Positions 12,053-24,205 of a DNA stretch of 64,000 bases are shown one piece after another. The position numbers and the translations under genes are program-made. Every line of letters starts with the position of its first letter. Position 1 is the stretch's first letter. Source of the DNA: Hydractinia symbiolongicarpus (Eukaryota > Cnidaria > Hydrozoa > Anthoathecata > Hydractiniidae); assembly GCF_029227915.1 (NCBI RefSeq), contig NC_079886.1, positions 10,189,501-10,253,500 of the forward strand. Reading direction: 5' to 3'. Under the pieces are notes generated by a model. It was given only the letters and a program-made list of their open reading frames with translations, did no database searches and was not told the DNA's origin.

Positions 12053-12180
12053 TTTTATCTTTTATTGTTAGTGTACCTTGTATTCTTATCTTTTGTTCTT
12101 GATTAACAAAAAATTTATAGAGTTTAAGTAAAAAAGGTTTTTAAATCAGAAATCTCCAAAAAGTTTTTTTCTACCTGTTA

Positions 12181-12186
12181 AATAAA
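12181..12186 (+). terminator. Polyadenylation signal AATAAA
   Basis: Canonical AATAAA 129 bases after the stop of the WD40-like frame. Confidence 0.5.
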
Positions 12187-12667
12187 CATTTTCTGCTCAG
12201 ATAATGCTCTTCAGTTGTATGTACTCTTTAGTAATTTTAAGCCATTAAGGGAACAGAGATTGCTTTAACATATTACTCAGGTATCATTAAGGGAAATTAA
12301 TTTTTAAGGAACATTTTTGGCAGGACAACAGTAAGTGAATAAGAAGTAAAAAGTTTAAAGTGGACATGTAGGCTTTTCAACAAAATCTTGTAACTTATTA
12401 TTTTAGGTGTGCCTTTTTGTGTACTGATCAGTCAACTTCTCACAGGAAGCTTAGCCATAAGTCTTGCCATAATAGTAATTAATTTGCAACAGAAAGCTTA
12501 AAGTGAAAGTTTTTTGTTTGTTTGTGTTTTACTTAACTTTTTTTATTGCATGTTAAAAAAATTATTTAACAACATGAAATATGTATAAAGTTTTAGGCCT
12601 TTTTTCCTTTACTCCACTTAATATAATCTTTGCGCACAATTTTTGTTTATTTAGTTAAGCATAATAA
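12187..12667. other. Intergenic spacer, WD40-like gene to first epoxide hydrolase
   Basis: AT-rich, no coding region. An acceptor-like TTTATTTAG ends at 12654, 13 bases before the next ATG. Confidence 0.4.
12640..12654 (+). promoter_or_regulatory. Splice-acceptor-like tract before first epoxide hydrolase
   Basis: TTTTTGTTTATTTAG ends at 12654; the start codon is at 12668. Same arrangement as at 10975 and 16305. Confidence 0.45.
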
Positions 12668-15415
12668 ATGGATTCTCTGTCTACTGTAAGACATTGGGTT
12701 GTTGTGTACTTACTTGCCTTCCTGTTTTCATGGCTGTATATCTTGAAGTTTTTAATTGAAGTGTGGAAACATCGTAATTCAAAAGAGTCATCCACAATAA
12801 AGGAAGCACCAAGTTGTCTAAACAACCCAGACTTTGGAACGCATCAGACCGTTACACTCAAAGGGCAGTATAATCTCAATATTCATTATGTAGCAAATGG
12901 TTTGAGGGAAAAACCCTTGATGTTATTTCTTCATGGTTTTCCAGATTTTTGGTACGGATGGAGATATCAGCTGAAAGAATTTTCCAAGGATTACTATGCA
13001 GTAGCTATTGATCTTCCAGGGTATGGCGAATCAAGCAAACCTGATGAAGTTTCCAAATACAGCAAAGAAGAGCTAGCAAGGGATGTAAAAGAATTTATAA
13101 CAGAACTTGGTTATTCATCTTGTGTTTTGGTTGGACATGATTGGGGTGGTATTATATCTTACAAATTTGCTGCAGGTGATTTTATTTGTGTGGTTTGCCT
13201 AATACATAAGTGGACTTGTTCGTTGACCTTACAACTGAGATATTAAGTGTGACACAATTTTTAAAAGGCATAGCATACCATTTGATTTTGTTTTTTTTAG
13301 TGTGAAGTATCTTTTCTAACCTTGTTTTAAAAAACATTCGGTATTTTTACTTCAGTTTAATACTATGTGATGGATCATTTATTAATTAACTATATTTAAA
13401 ATAAAAAAGGAACACACCAAACACATAGCTTCAGATCAGCAAATGACTTAGTTTGATTATGTTATATATGATTGATGTTGCTGTTATTTAGTGTGCTGCA
13501 AAATTATTGATCCTGATGCTGTTATTTTTAGATTATCCCGAAATGGTTGACAAGCTAATTATCATAAACAGTCCCCATCCTGCAGCTTTTAGAAAAGGAA
13601 TGAAAACGTTGAAGCAGTTGTTGATGTCAAGCTACATTTTCTTCTTTCAGGTAAAAAAAAAAATATGTTCATATTAAATATAAAACACTGTCAACTCGCT
13701 GTCAAAAGTTTTATAAGACAATTAATTTGGTAAGTAAAAAGTCGACATTTGAGTGCAGCCATGTGTCAGTTAAAAAAGTCGAAATTTGAGTGCAGCCATG
13801 TGTCAGTTAGAATGTTATTTTTAGTTTTTTTGCTTCACTAAAACTGTTTATAAATATCAACTAACTGAACTAAGTATTACCGTGAGCAACAGAACAACGA
13901 TTAGGAATTTTTTATTCACCTGTATCATTCTTTATTCAGGGAAAGAAATAAAACATAAAAATTATTCAATAATGTCCTTTATTCAAAAACGCAAGATAGA
14001 AAGATGTGCATATTTTACATGGCTAGCCTCACAAATATCGAGGAATGTACCCTGTCTATTTGTTTTTTTTTACTTCAGTACCTTCTTGCCTGTTCTTTTC
14101 TTTCTGGAATTAAAGGGAATATAAATTCAGAATTAAGATCTTGCACAGCTACTAACAGGTTCTATGTATTTGTAGCTTCCATGCATTCCGGATTATATGT
14201 TGTCTGCTGGAGGTGCTGCCTCATTAGATGGCTTGCGTGATGAAAAAGTTTTCAAAAATATAGAAAACTTTACAGAAGAGGATCTGAAAGCTTATAAGTT
14301 TACGTTCCAAAGAGGTGAAAACTTTATTTATTTATTTATTTATTTATTTAACAAACAAACAAACCATCTACAGTCAAACATGCTATAACAGCGACTTGTA
14401 AAGACAGCCACATGTCTTAAGTGACATTTTCACAGAGCGAATTGTGAATGGCGAATTCGGCGGCGAATTAGCTGCAAAATATCTTTTTGATTTTTACGTA
14501 AAACAAAAAACATGTGGCGAATTTAAAATACTGAATGTAAGCATTCTTTTGGGTATTAAAAACCAGACAGTTATTTATAATTCTTTCCAGTGATGAGTTT
14601 TTCTAAGAATAAACACTGAATATTGCCTTCTGATTGGTTAAAAGCTTACAGTGAAATATTTTGCCGCTAAAAAGTAGGAACTGTTTCTACTTTTCAGTGA
14701 AGCAAATTTTTAAAGCAAAATGAAAACAAATAAAACTGTGCTTTCCTAAAATTCACCTTTAGACGACCACCTGTCCTAAATGACCACATGTTCTAAATGA
14801 CCACATTTAGGTCCCCCAATCTATTTTTTAGTTATTTATACTCTACAAGTCAACCCCTAGGTGAGCTACCATAATTTTTTATCCTCACGACAATATATAC
14901 TTGTGAAAAACAACCACATTTTTTGAAGCCCAATTTTATTTAATTTACTAGGTGGCTTTACTGGACCGTTAAACTACTATCGCATGTTGTTTGAAATACC
15001 AAAGGTGAAACCAGTTCGTATGCAAATGACAATGCCATCAATTATTATTTGGGGAGTGGATGACAGAGCATTGTGAGTTTCTTATGTTTATGTTTAGACA
15101 AGTAGCTAGATAGTTTACATAACTCCATTAATGAGAAACTGTTCAAAATAAAGTCGTTTTGTTAACAACTTGATCGTTAATTTACCTATATGACAAGTTG
15201 TTTCCATTTACATTATTTTCGTAGACCCATTCTATCTTTATGATATAAAAATTAACTTCTTCTATTTTAGGGGTACATCACTTGCAACGTTGTCGTCTAA
15301 CTATTTTGATCAGGTGGAGCTGAAATACATCGATCGAGCCTCGCATTGGCCACATGTTGATCAACCTGAGACAGTCAACAAACACATAAGTGAATTTCTT
15401 CAACAAACTGAATAA
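12668..15415 (+). CDS. Epoxide hydrolase (EPHX3/EPHX4 type), paralogue 1
   Basis: Alpha/beta-hydrolase expected to open epoxides with water at a membrane. Five exons join in frame: 12668-13175, 13532-13650, 14176-14314, 14952-15072, 15271-15415, with GT-AG borders and phases 1,0,1,2. The product is 343 residues, close to vertebrate EPHX3/4 (about 360). Residues 9-33 form a membrane anchor. HGFP (89-92) supplies the oxyanion hole; GHDWGG (156-161) carries nucleophile Asp158; WGVDD gives acid Asp293; SHWPH gives His321; the lid Tyr lies in GFTGPLNYYR (about 264). All catalytic positions are present, so it is likely active. It lies in tandem with a close paralogue downstream. Intron 3 contains a nested transposon. 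Physiological substrate is unknown. Confidence 0.93.
13736..13809 (+). repeat. Tandem duplication, period 37 bp
   Basis: Two copies of AAAAGTCGACATTTGAG followed by TGCAGCCATGTGTCAGTTA, with one base change (CGACATT to CGAAATT), lie in intron 2 of the first epoxide hydrolase gene. Confidence 0.9.
14002..14063 (+). repeat. Dispersed repeat fragment, copy B
   Basis: Matches about 2162-2225 in the same orientation over about 60 bases. It lies in intron 2 of the first epoxide hydrolase gene. Confidence 0.7.
14324..14362 (+). repeat. (TTTA)n and (AAAC)n microsatellite
   Basis: TTTA repeats run directly into AAAC repeats, 10 bases after the donor site of exon 3. Confidence 0.9.
14371..14815. mobile_element. 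Nested MITE: element with CAGTCAAAC end, interrupted
   Basis: CAGTCAAACATGCTATAACA at 14371 has the form of a pogo/Tc1-type terminus. It is followed by GACAGCCACATGTCTTAAGTGAC; after an interruption, GACCACCTGTCCTAAATGAC and a further copy (14763-14812) resume the same repeat. The interruption (about 14421-14762) is a member of the MITE family seen at 60577-60843. The right terminus of the outer element was not found. Lies in intron 3 of the first epoxide hydrolase gene. Confidence 0.55.
14421..14762 (-). mobile_element. MITE, family with CGAATT-rich ends, copy 1
   Basis: The left end, ATTTTCACAGAGCGAATTG followed by GGCGAATT words, resembles the terminal repeat of the copy at 60577-60843. 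The inner part (about 14625-14700: ATTGGTTAAAAGC, TTTTGCCGC, AAAAGTAGGAAC, CTACTTTTCA) matches about 60662-60735 in reverse complement. The right terminus is poorly conserved. Confidence 0.65.
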
Positions 15416-16308
15416 GGTTAAAATGTATACAGTAATGTCTTTCAATGACTGAATACAGAATTACCTTGAAACATGTTCTGACTGTTATTTAATTTTGTTC
15501 AGTTGTTGTGCATCTTTATAATTCTTACGAAGTTGCTATGGGAATAGTCCTGAAGCGGTTGTCATTCAAGCTGAAAGATTCTTTGTCTTTTTAAGGCTTG
15601 GATTTCTTAATTTTAAATCTTGACACTGAAATATTCTTATTTTTATTGAGATTTAAAACTTGAAGGGATTTTCTTGTTTTTTTTTGTTATTTAAAAAGGA
15701 GTATTCTATTTATGTAAAATATTCTTATGTTTTTTTGAGATAAAAATAAGGCCATTGGCCATTAATTGGCGTTTAATTGTTGACTAATTTGATACAGACC
15801 ACGGTTTTCTGGTCTTACATTTTGAGTCACAACTCAAAACCGACCTACAGCAAGGTTATGTGTCAAATCTTTTAAAAATGAATTCATGAAAGTAGAATTA
15901 TCTCAGAAGAGGTATTTGGACAGATCTCAATCCCTACTAATGATACTAATTGATATGATTAAAATTTTTGATAATTATTATTCAGGCAAAGAAAGGCAAA
16001 ATTGACTAATTTTAGGGGTTGGTAACTAAATTTTACCCTCTGCTAAAATTGTTCTCAGACTAATAGTTCTTTTTGACTAACTTTAATCCCACTTCAAAAC
16101 ATTTAAGAACTTTACTGATAGCCTATTTCGTATTCAAATGTTTCAAATTTGTTTCTACTGTAATAATAATGAACTAATGAACTTTGATGCTGAGAGAAGA
16201 GGACAGAAATAACAAGAAAGAAAATACTAAAGTTGATTTCATGATCTTGCCACTACATATATTTCTGTTTTGTAGCTGGTTGTTTAATCTTTTTTTAGTC
16301 TTCAGAAA
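15416..16308. other. Spacer between the two epoxide hydrolase genes
   Basis: Contains the 3' UTR of the first gene and the upstream region of the second. No canonical AATAAA is seen close to the stop at 15415. No further gene. Confidence 0.4.
16288..16305 (+). promoter_or_regulatory. Splice-acceptor-like tract before second epoxide hydrolase
   Basis: ATCTTTTTTTAGTCTTCAG ends at 16305, only 3 bases before the ATG at 16309. It is the strongest of three such sites and fits a trans-splice or 5' UTR intron acceptor. Confidence 0.55.
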
Positions 16309-19300
16309 ATGGAAATATTACTAGCCCTGTTTTTTTATCCGGCGGTGTATTTGCTTGTTTTGGTTTTTTCCATTATGTACATTCTAATGTTCATAAAAGA
16401 AGCATGGGCACGCTGTGGAACATTCCTTCATCCTAGAGAAAGGGACAAAGCACCAAGTTGTCTTCATGATGTAAACATTGGCAGCCATCATACTTTAACG
16501 TTGGGACGTAGAGAGAACCTCAACATTCATTACGTAGCAAATGGCTCAAGAGAAAAACCGTTGATGTTATTTCTTCATGGTTTTCCAGATTTTTGGTACG
16601 GATGGAGATATCAGCTGAAAGAATTTTCCAAGGATTACTATGCTGTAGCTATTGACCTGACTGGATGTGGGCAATCCAGCAAGCCTGATGCAGTCAAAAG
16701 GTATCGGATGCTCGAGATAGCAAAAGATGTGAAAGAATGTATAACAGAACTTGGTTATTCGTCTTGTGTTTTGGTTGGACATGATTGGGGTGGTGGGATT
16801 GCTTATAACGTTGCTGGAGGTATAAGATAGATTTAGATACATATAATTTATATATGAGCAGGGTGTCTTATTGAAAATCGGTTTAAAAAAAAGAAAAATT
16901 AAAAAAAAGAAAAATTTATCTGATCTATAAATAAAATCTATAAATTTATTTGAGTGCAAATTAAATAGTTTCTTAAAAGTTTTTGTTTTCAAAATTGCCT
17001 AAAGAAGTCAGAACATTTTCATTTAAATCGTGGAAAATAAAAATTGACTATCATTAGCCGTTTTTATATACAGACAAACAGATACGGATAATTATTTATC
17101 CCAGACCATCTGTTTGTATGTGTTAAAAATTGTTTTGTACGGCAGTATAAATAAGTTCAAAATCATCATGGAATTTTCCCTCTTCCTCGCATTCCCATTA
17201 AAAACTGCACCATTTAGAAAAATATGTCGCTTAAAACTGCACCAGAATAAAAAGACAGACTTTTCTAATTCCTTATACACCATAAGACTTATTGAGACCA
17301 CTATACTTTCTTCTTTTCCTAAAGGTGAAGTTTAAGCTTTTAAATAGGCATAACGTAAGCATACACTAAGCCTTATTGTACTTGCTCATTATAACTTTTT
17401 TTTCTTCAGAATTTCCAGACGTTGTCTCAGAGTTGATCATCTTAAACACACCTCATCCAGGTGCATTTTTGAGAGGATTGTTTTCAATGAAACAGTTGAT
17501 GATGTCAAGTTACATGTTCTTCTTCCAGGTACGTTTGTTTGTTTGTTTGTTTGTTTGATTGTTTGTTTGTTTGTTTGTTTGTTTGTTTGTTTGTTTGGTA
17601 AATGAAAATGGTCGAATAATTTTTAAAAAAATAATTATTTTTAAAAAATCGGAAGAGATTGTTTACTTAGTCCCTTTAAAACTTATCCGAGAGAAAGGAG
17701 GACCCCTACATGCAAGTACCCAAATAAATTTCTAACCGTATTTTTACTTAACATGCACATAATATTTTGGTTATAAGAATTTACATAAGATGATTTGAAA
17801 TCATCAACAAGAAGCCCTGGGGGCTCTAAGAATTTCCGCGCGCTACCAAAATATTTGATGAAAACCTGCTAATTCGTTGTGTTATTGTGCCAAACATTCG
17901 AAGGGGTTTGGTGCATGAACCTCTGAAGATAAAGCCCATCAGTGACATTATATCTTACAACAAACGCAAACAAAACGAAACGTGTCATAATAAACTCACA
18001 TTTTAAAAGAAATTGCTAACAAAAAATACAGCCTATCATTCATGGTTGAAAGTCTTGCGATTGAGACGTTTATGGTCTTAAACGGCATTAGTTGACAAAA
18101 AATCAAAATTTTGATGTAACCATCATTTTCAGCATACTTTTTTTATTAACTGTGTCAATTTTTGTCGAAAATAAAGAAGTTTTAATTTTTGGATAAATTT
18201 GGCCTGAAATGACATTTAGGTGACAAAAAATCAAACTTTTGTACCATCATCATTTTCAGCATACTCTATTTGTTAACCGTGCCAGATTTAGCCGAAAATG
18301 AAGTGGTTTTAATTTTTGGACCAATTTTGGCCTAAAATGGCATTTAGGTGACAAAAATCAAAATTTTGATGTCACCATTATGTTCAGCATACTTTTTTTG
18401 TTAACTTTGCCAATTTTTGTTAATGAAGTAGTTTTAATTTTTGGACCAATTTTGGCCTAAAATGACATTTAAGGTGGCAAAAAACCGAAATTTTGATGTC
18501 ACCATCATGTTCACCATACTTTTTTTGTTAATTGTGCCAAAATTTGTCAAAAATAAAGTAGTTTTAATTTTTGGACCAATTTTGGCCTAAAATGACATTT
18601 AGGTAACAAGAAATCAAAATTTTGATGTCACCATCATGTTCAGCATACTTTATTTGTTAACTGTTCCAAATTTTGTTGAAAATAAAGTAGTTCTAATTTT
18701 TGGACCAATTTTGGCCTAAAATGACATTTAGGTGTCAAAACTCAAAATTATTATGTCACCATTATGTTCAGCATACTTTTTTTGTTAACTGTGCCAAATT
18801 TTGTCGAAAACAAATACCAATTTTGGCCTGAAGCGTCAATACTAGACTTCCCAGTAGTTAAGGAGCTTGGGTACGACGTTTACATCTGTGACGGACCAAC
18901 GTGAAATCCCAGGGTCGATTTTTTCTCAAAAAATGCTCCGAAAGAAAAAAACGACGGTTTTAAAGAATTTCCTACGCCTTCGGGCGCGGAAATTCAATGA
19001 GTTTTCCTGTAATACAGTGATGCCAAAAAGCAAACAAACAAACGGAATTCCTTTCTACGGCACTAAAATGTTTTAGTTAAATAAGTTTAAGCGAAATTGT
19101 ACATCAGCTTTCCAAGTGCACGACCTTTCAGTTGCCGTGCACCGACAGCCAAGAAAATTAGTCGGTTGATACTTGAGTTCCTATTGTGCATTATTTGGTA
19201 TTATCTTATTTGTACATGCTAACAGAAAAGTATGCGGCAAACAGTGCAAACGTTTCGCTCTCGTGGTCCGCAAGAAACAAAATATGCGCAGGTTTTGTTA

Positions 19301-22300
19301 TAAGTGCCATCATCTTGTCTATGCATCGTTGTTTCTGTATTATATTTTGTTTTATAATTTTTTTTAGTTGTGCTATCTTCCTGAATATTTTCTATCTTAT
19401 GGCGATTTCGCAATTTTTGATTCCTCGTTAAACGGGAGAGTATTTACGAATTTGGAAAACTTCACCCGGGACGATTTGGAAGCTTACAAATACAACTTCC
19501 AAAAAAGTGAGTTTTACTCAGCAATATTGGTTTTTGTTTCAGCTGAGAGTTTCTGAAAGTTTCTGATTTTACAAACCAAGGAGGAAGAATTTATTCTTCG
19601 TCGCAGCAGTGTTGTTGTTTGCCGAAGACAGCAAGGTTTATGGTGTTCAACTCACAAATTTGCTGTCAGTGGCTATACGGAATTTTTCCATTTTTTTCTT
19701 CTTTTTTTCCCCCTTTTTATTTGCTTAAGGACACGTAAATTAAAATCAGTGTCATCAAAAGTGTTATAAGTAAAAAGTAATAATATTATTTCAACGTTTT
19801 TCCAACCAGCTCCGATAAAATGTAAAAAATATAAGTAACAGGAATAAAACATTCCACGTTTTGTAATAGGAATCATCTAGAACAAAAGTTTTTAAAAATA
19901 AACCGATGGGGATGGTAGAATTATCCCCGTCCCTCCCAAATTTTTAATGCTTTTACATAGCTTTTGAAATTTATCGTATAAACTGTCTGACTTAAAAAGA
20001 ACAGTAATAAAACAGAAGTTACAAAACAAAAACTATAACATTTGCTAAGTTGTTACATAAAAGATTTTTAAAGAGGAATTTTACATGAAATTCATACTCT
20101 GTGCTGTATAAATCTTCCTGGCACTCCTATAATCATTTCTGTGTTCACATGTTGTCTCAACTTTCTTAGACATCTCTTCTTCCTAGGTGGTTTCACAACG
20201 CCTTTGAATTACTACCGCATGGCATTCGAAAAACCGACGAAAAAGATGTTGACAATGCGAATAACAATGCCGGCTATTATTATTTGGGGGACTGGTGACC
20301 AAGTGTTGTAAGTTCAAAAATAATCTAAATAGAACTATTTCCATATCCATATGGTTCCGCGAAATATACATGCGAAAATGCAGAACAACATAAAAACGAG
20401 ATTAGTTATGAGCAATGCAATTCGGGATGCTGGTTGTTTACATGCAAGTTTAAAGAATGTATCAACAAAATGTTGACCTTTACAGCTTTAAACTAACAGT
20501 TTTGCATAATCGTAGTTAACATAGTTATAAAGAGGGTGTTGGTAGTGGTGGTATAACAAAAAAGTTAAAATAATGCAGATTTTAAGGGCGTATCTTCTGG
20601 TATATGCTAGCTAGCTAAACCTCTCTAAAACCTAGTCACGTTTTTAAAATGATGTGAATACATTTTACTGTTTTCAAGTAAATTTAGAACTATAGCTCAA
20701 TATAAAGGTCAACTAACGCTCAGTGGTACTTCGTATTACACTGATCATTTAAAAAAATTAAAATTAGCTTGCTGGTAGCAAAAGTAGCCAGCAGCTAAAA
20801 ACTACAACCCTGGAAAAACATATTGTGAATATCATTTTGAGCTCTCCCTTCCCCAAAAATCAATATTGAATATGCTTGACTGATGCTAACAGAAGTACTC
20901 CAGAAACTTGGAGTACTAAAGAAAAGTAACTTCGGAGGAAAGGGAGGGGCAGTAAAAGAGATTTCAACACCAAGAAAAATGGAAAGGCTGGATTTTCTTA
21001 TAGCATTTTCACAAGTATTTTTTCCAAGGATGTTGCTTATAGCTTAGCTGCATGAGTAACCAACAAACGATTTGTAAGTAATATGAATGAATTTTTTTTT
21101 AAATGACACCATATTTTTTTTATGTTTTTATCCAAAACAAGAAAAATGAAATAATATACTTTTTCTTATAAGAATCTCTGGATTTCAGCTGTAAACCTGC
21201 TTAATTTTTGTCAAAATCTCAGTCTTAATGTTCTTAAAAACCAGGTCCTTATGTATTTTGTTTTCTTGCTTACATGAAATCTTGAAAGTAATCTTGTAGA
21301 ATTGTTCAAATTGTTTATTTACAGAAAATAAACTGGATGAAATTTTTCCAAAGTGTCGATTTGTAAAAATATAAAACTCACTTCACATTGTTTTCACTTA
21401 TTAAAGTTAAAGTTCAACATGACAAGCATTTTTAAAATTTTACGGAAAAATTATTTTCTGGGCAGTTACCTCAGTAACCATTTTGTGTTTTTTTTTTCAA
21501 ACAATTTTTAAATTGTTTCGTGAAGTGATCCTCTCAAGGAAAAAATTGTTTTTAAGAATTTCCTTTTGTTAACCTTAACCTTATTTTTGAAATTATAAAA
21601 AATTTTTTTTACCAAATACAATTTACGATAGAGGCTCACAATGTGACACAAATAATCAAGAACATTCCAAGGAAAGTTTAAAGTCCAACTTTTCCCACCA
21701 ACTTAAATTAGTATCTTAATTCTGAAATCACAAATGTGTAAAATGTTTACGTTTGCTTGAAACAAGTCAGCAGCCAGCCAACTAGCTAGCTACTCATATC
21801 ATATTTAAAGCTAGCCAACACCTAGCTCCTTTTACATCAAGAATAATAAACGAAAGTATTGGAACGGCCCAATGATACATGCTATTACCCCATATTATCA
21901 CCAAATGTTAATAACAATCTGTATGACAAATTAATTTTGCAAATATTGCAAGTAAACAAACCATGTCTGCACTACTTCGCTGCAAACTAAAAATTTGCTC
22001 ATAACTAATCTCGTTTTCATGTTATTCGGAATTTTGGTATATATATTCCGCGGAACGAAAATGGATATAAAAAAGAGGTCTATTACTAGAGAAATGACTA
22101 GAAAAAGTCATTATATTGTTGTTGTTGTTTTTCCTTTTCTCTTCAATAAAAGCACTTTACAAGCTTTCTTATTCACGTTTTGTCTCTTTTTATGAACATT
22201 TTGCAAATATCTCTGCCACTCATTTGCTAATTCCACTATTTGCTTTCCTTTCCTCGCCCTATGCTTTGGGATTAAGAAACATGGCAATGTCACTATTCAG

Positions 22301-22829
22301 TGCTCTCCTATGGGGTGGACAGTACAGTTCTTAAACCATATGTTTGTACCTTTGTATCAAAGCATGCTCCATTCGGAAAAAAAAACTTCGCGAATTATCT
22401 GAAATTGACTGATTCGCGAAAATAAATACACTTTTTTGACCTCGCAAAAATCATCGCGAAAATTAATCAACTTAAGGCAGACCACTAGACTGCAACCTAT
22501 TTTTATGTTGAGTGTCTAACCAACAGTTCGATTCCTAATTACTGTGAGGACTTTTTCAGGCTTTTCCTTTTCTGGACGAGAAGCTAAACTGATATTCCCA
22601 AACCATCACTCAATCTTTACATGCTGTTACTGATGTCAAACCTTGTGTCGAAGACCTTTTTGTTGACTTGTGTGCATTTACATTTAGATCGCCAGCACTG
22701 GCGGCACCGTCAGCAAAATATTTTGATCAGGTCGATGTAAAGTATATTGATGGAGTGGCACATTGGCCGCACGTCGATCAACCTGAGACTGTTAACCGAT
22801 ACATCAGAGAATTTTTTGACAGTCTGTGA
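16309..22829 (+). CDS. Epoxide hydrolase (EPHX3/EPHX4 type), paralogue 2
   Basis: Five exons: 16309-16819, 17410-17528, 19368-19506, 20187-20307, 22688-22829. Intron phases (1,0,1,2), internal exon lengths (119, 139, 121) and product length (343 residues) are identical to the upstream paralogue, so this is a tandem duplicate. A membrane anchor spans about residues 5-30. HGFP is at 90-93; nucleophile Asp159 lies in GHDWGG; acid Asp294 in WGTGD; catalytic His322 in AHWPH; lid tyrosines in GFTTPLNYYR. The fold and triad look intact. Introns are larger than in paralogue 1 because of satellite and other repeats in introns 2 and 4. Part of exon 1 is almost identical to paralogue 1. Substrate unknown. 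Confidence 0.92.
17530..17596 (+). repeat. (GTTT)n microsatellite
   Basis: About 16 GTTT units, with one ATTG interruption, begin directly after the exon 2 donor of the second epoxide hydrolase gene. Confidence 0.95.
18080..18830 (+). repeat. Tandem repeat, about six units of about 127 bp
   Basis: Units contain TTTTGATGTCACCATCATG, TTCAGCATACTTTTTTTGTT, AATAAAGTAGTTTTAATTTT and GGCCTAAAATGACATTTAGG. The marker TTCAGCATAC recurs at about 18131, 18256, 18385, 18639 and 18767, with a TTCACCATAC variant near 18511. Lies in intron 2 of the second epoxide hydrolase gene. Confidence 0.92.
20308..22687 (+). other. Large intron 4 of second epoxide hydrolase
   Basis: 2.4 kb, AT-rich. It contains CTAGCTAGC words (about 20610 and 21783) and a TTG run at 22119-22130. 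At 22385-22470 the word TCGCGAAAAT(A/T)AAT or its relatives occur three times. No coding exon was recognised. Confidence 0.5.
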
Positions 22830-22867
22830 ATTTTTTGAATGAGAATTTTTTAAATTGTAATTTTTAT

Positions 22868-22873
22868 AATAAA
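22868..22873 (+). terminator. Polyadenylation signal AATAAA
   Basis: Canonical AATAAA 39 bases after the stop of the second epoxide hydrolase. Confidence 0.65.
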
Positions 22874-24205
22874 TAATGATGAATAATATATTAATTAGTA
22901 TTTGTAGTATTTTATATAAACGAAAACAAGAAGTGATTATGTACTAACAAATTAGTTAAGAACTATTTTTTATGCTGATTAGAAAGTAGTCTCATTTGCC
23001 GTACATCTTGTTTTGAAACAAAAACAGTGCTGCAGTCAGAATCAAAGTAGTATCAAAAATTTTGATCTCCTCTCTAGTTTTTTACAATTTGTCGAAACCT
23101 GCAGAAGGACCTGGAGAAAAAGAAGAAAGAACCGAGCAACTCTCCGATTCTTTATGACATATCAATTAACAGGTGGCCGCGAAAAAATGTAGCAATTTTT
23201 TTTATTTTTTTTTTAATTTCCTTTTTAACAGTAGTTCTACATCACGTTTTAGACTTATTACCATCTAAATATGGCATAACTCTTATTTCTTGTTTTAACA
23301 AAAGTATGAGAGGTTATCTTCATCAGCAAAAATGTCCAACGTTGATAAATAAAGAGATCGCAGCTTAAGGATTCTGGTTAAAAAGACAACCTTGATGTAA
23401 GATTATTTAAGGGGACAAGACTCCTAAATTTTATATCAAGGAACAACTGGCCACTAACAAAACGCCTGTAGGGACAAATTTTTAGCTTCCTTTTTTTGTT
23501 GGACTCGATTGCTCTCATTGGTTTCCCAGGTCAATTGCACGTAAAGGACACAACAACGGAGCTTTTATTGGCGGGTGTTTGCGTTGTTGTCAATAAAATC
23601 TAAAGAACACGTGTGGAATATTAAACTTAAGGTCGCGTCTGTAAATTGAGTGAAGCAAATTTTTCTAAGGTGTAGTTTGTTTTTTTCTGGCAACTCGTAG
23701 GTAATTTATGATATGAATAGGCCGCAAAAATACAATTTTACATTGCGGCGTTAAGGGACCTGAGAGAAAAATCTGCGCCTTTTTAATGCCTATAAAATGT
23801 GAAAGAAACGTCTAAGATAACCCGCTTGCTTGCATTAGATATTTTCGACAGCGCATTCTTAGGGCGTGTTTTCACTCAAGCGAATGTGGTCCACGTTTGT
23901 TTGAGTGGAAACCCGCGATGAGACGGTAAATCGAGAAAAAGTTTAACGTTTAGTTTGACGGGTTTCGAAGCACCACCGGGATTTTTTAATTTTTTTCCGA
24001 ATCTCGGGCGCAATAGCATAAATGTGCGCGCCCTTCAACTGCCGGCATCATATCGTCTGGTCCGTGAATTATAAATTGTCAATAGCGCTGCATTAAATTA
24101 TTTCGTTGATTTTTTAACTAGCTAATTTAATCCATCCAGCTAGCGACAACTTTTTTTCTTCTTTCATTAATAAAAGTGACTTAATCTCAGTATAAATTTT
24201 TAAAA
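22874..24205. other. Intergenic region and probable synaptotagmin-like promoter
   Basis: No coding region. The last 600 bases are less AT-rich and contain several CpG words, which would suit a promoter. An acceptor-like AATCTCAG ends at 24190, 15 bases before the ATG. Confidence 0.35.

Noticed and set aside
16567-16992. 141-codon minus-strand frame over epoxide hydrolase exon 1
   Set aside because: Antisense shadow of a clear hydrolase exon; no motif of its own.
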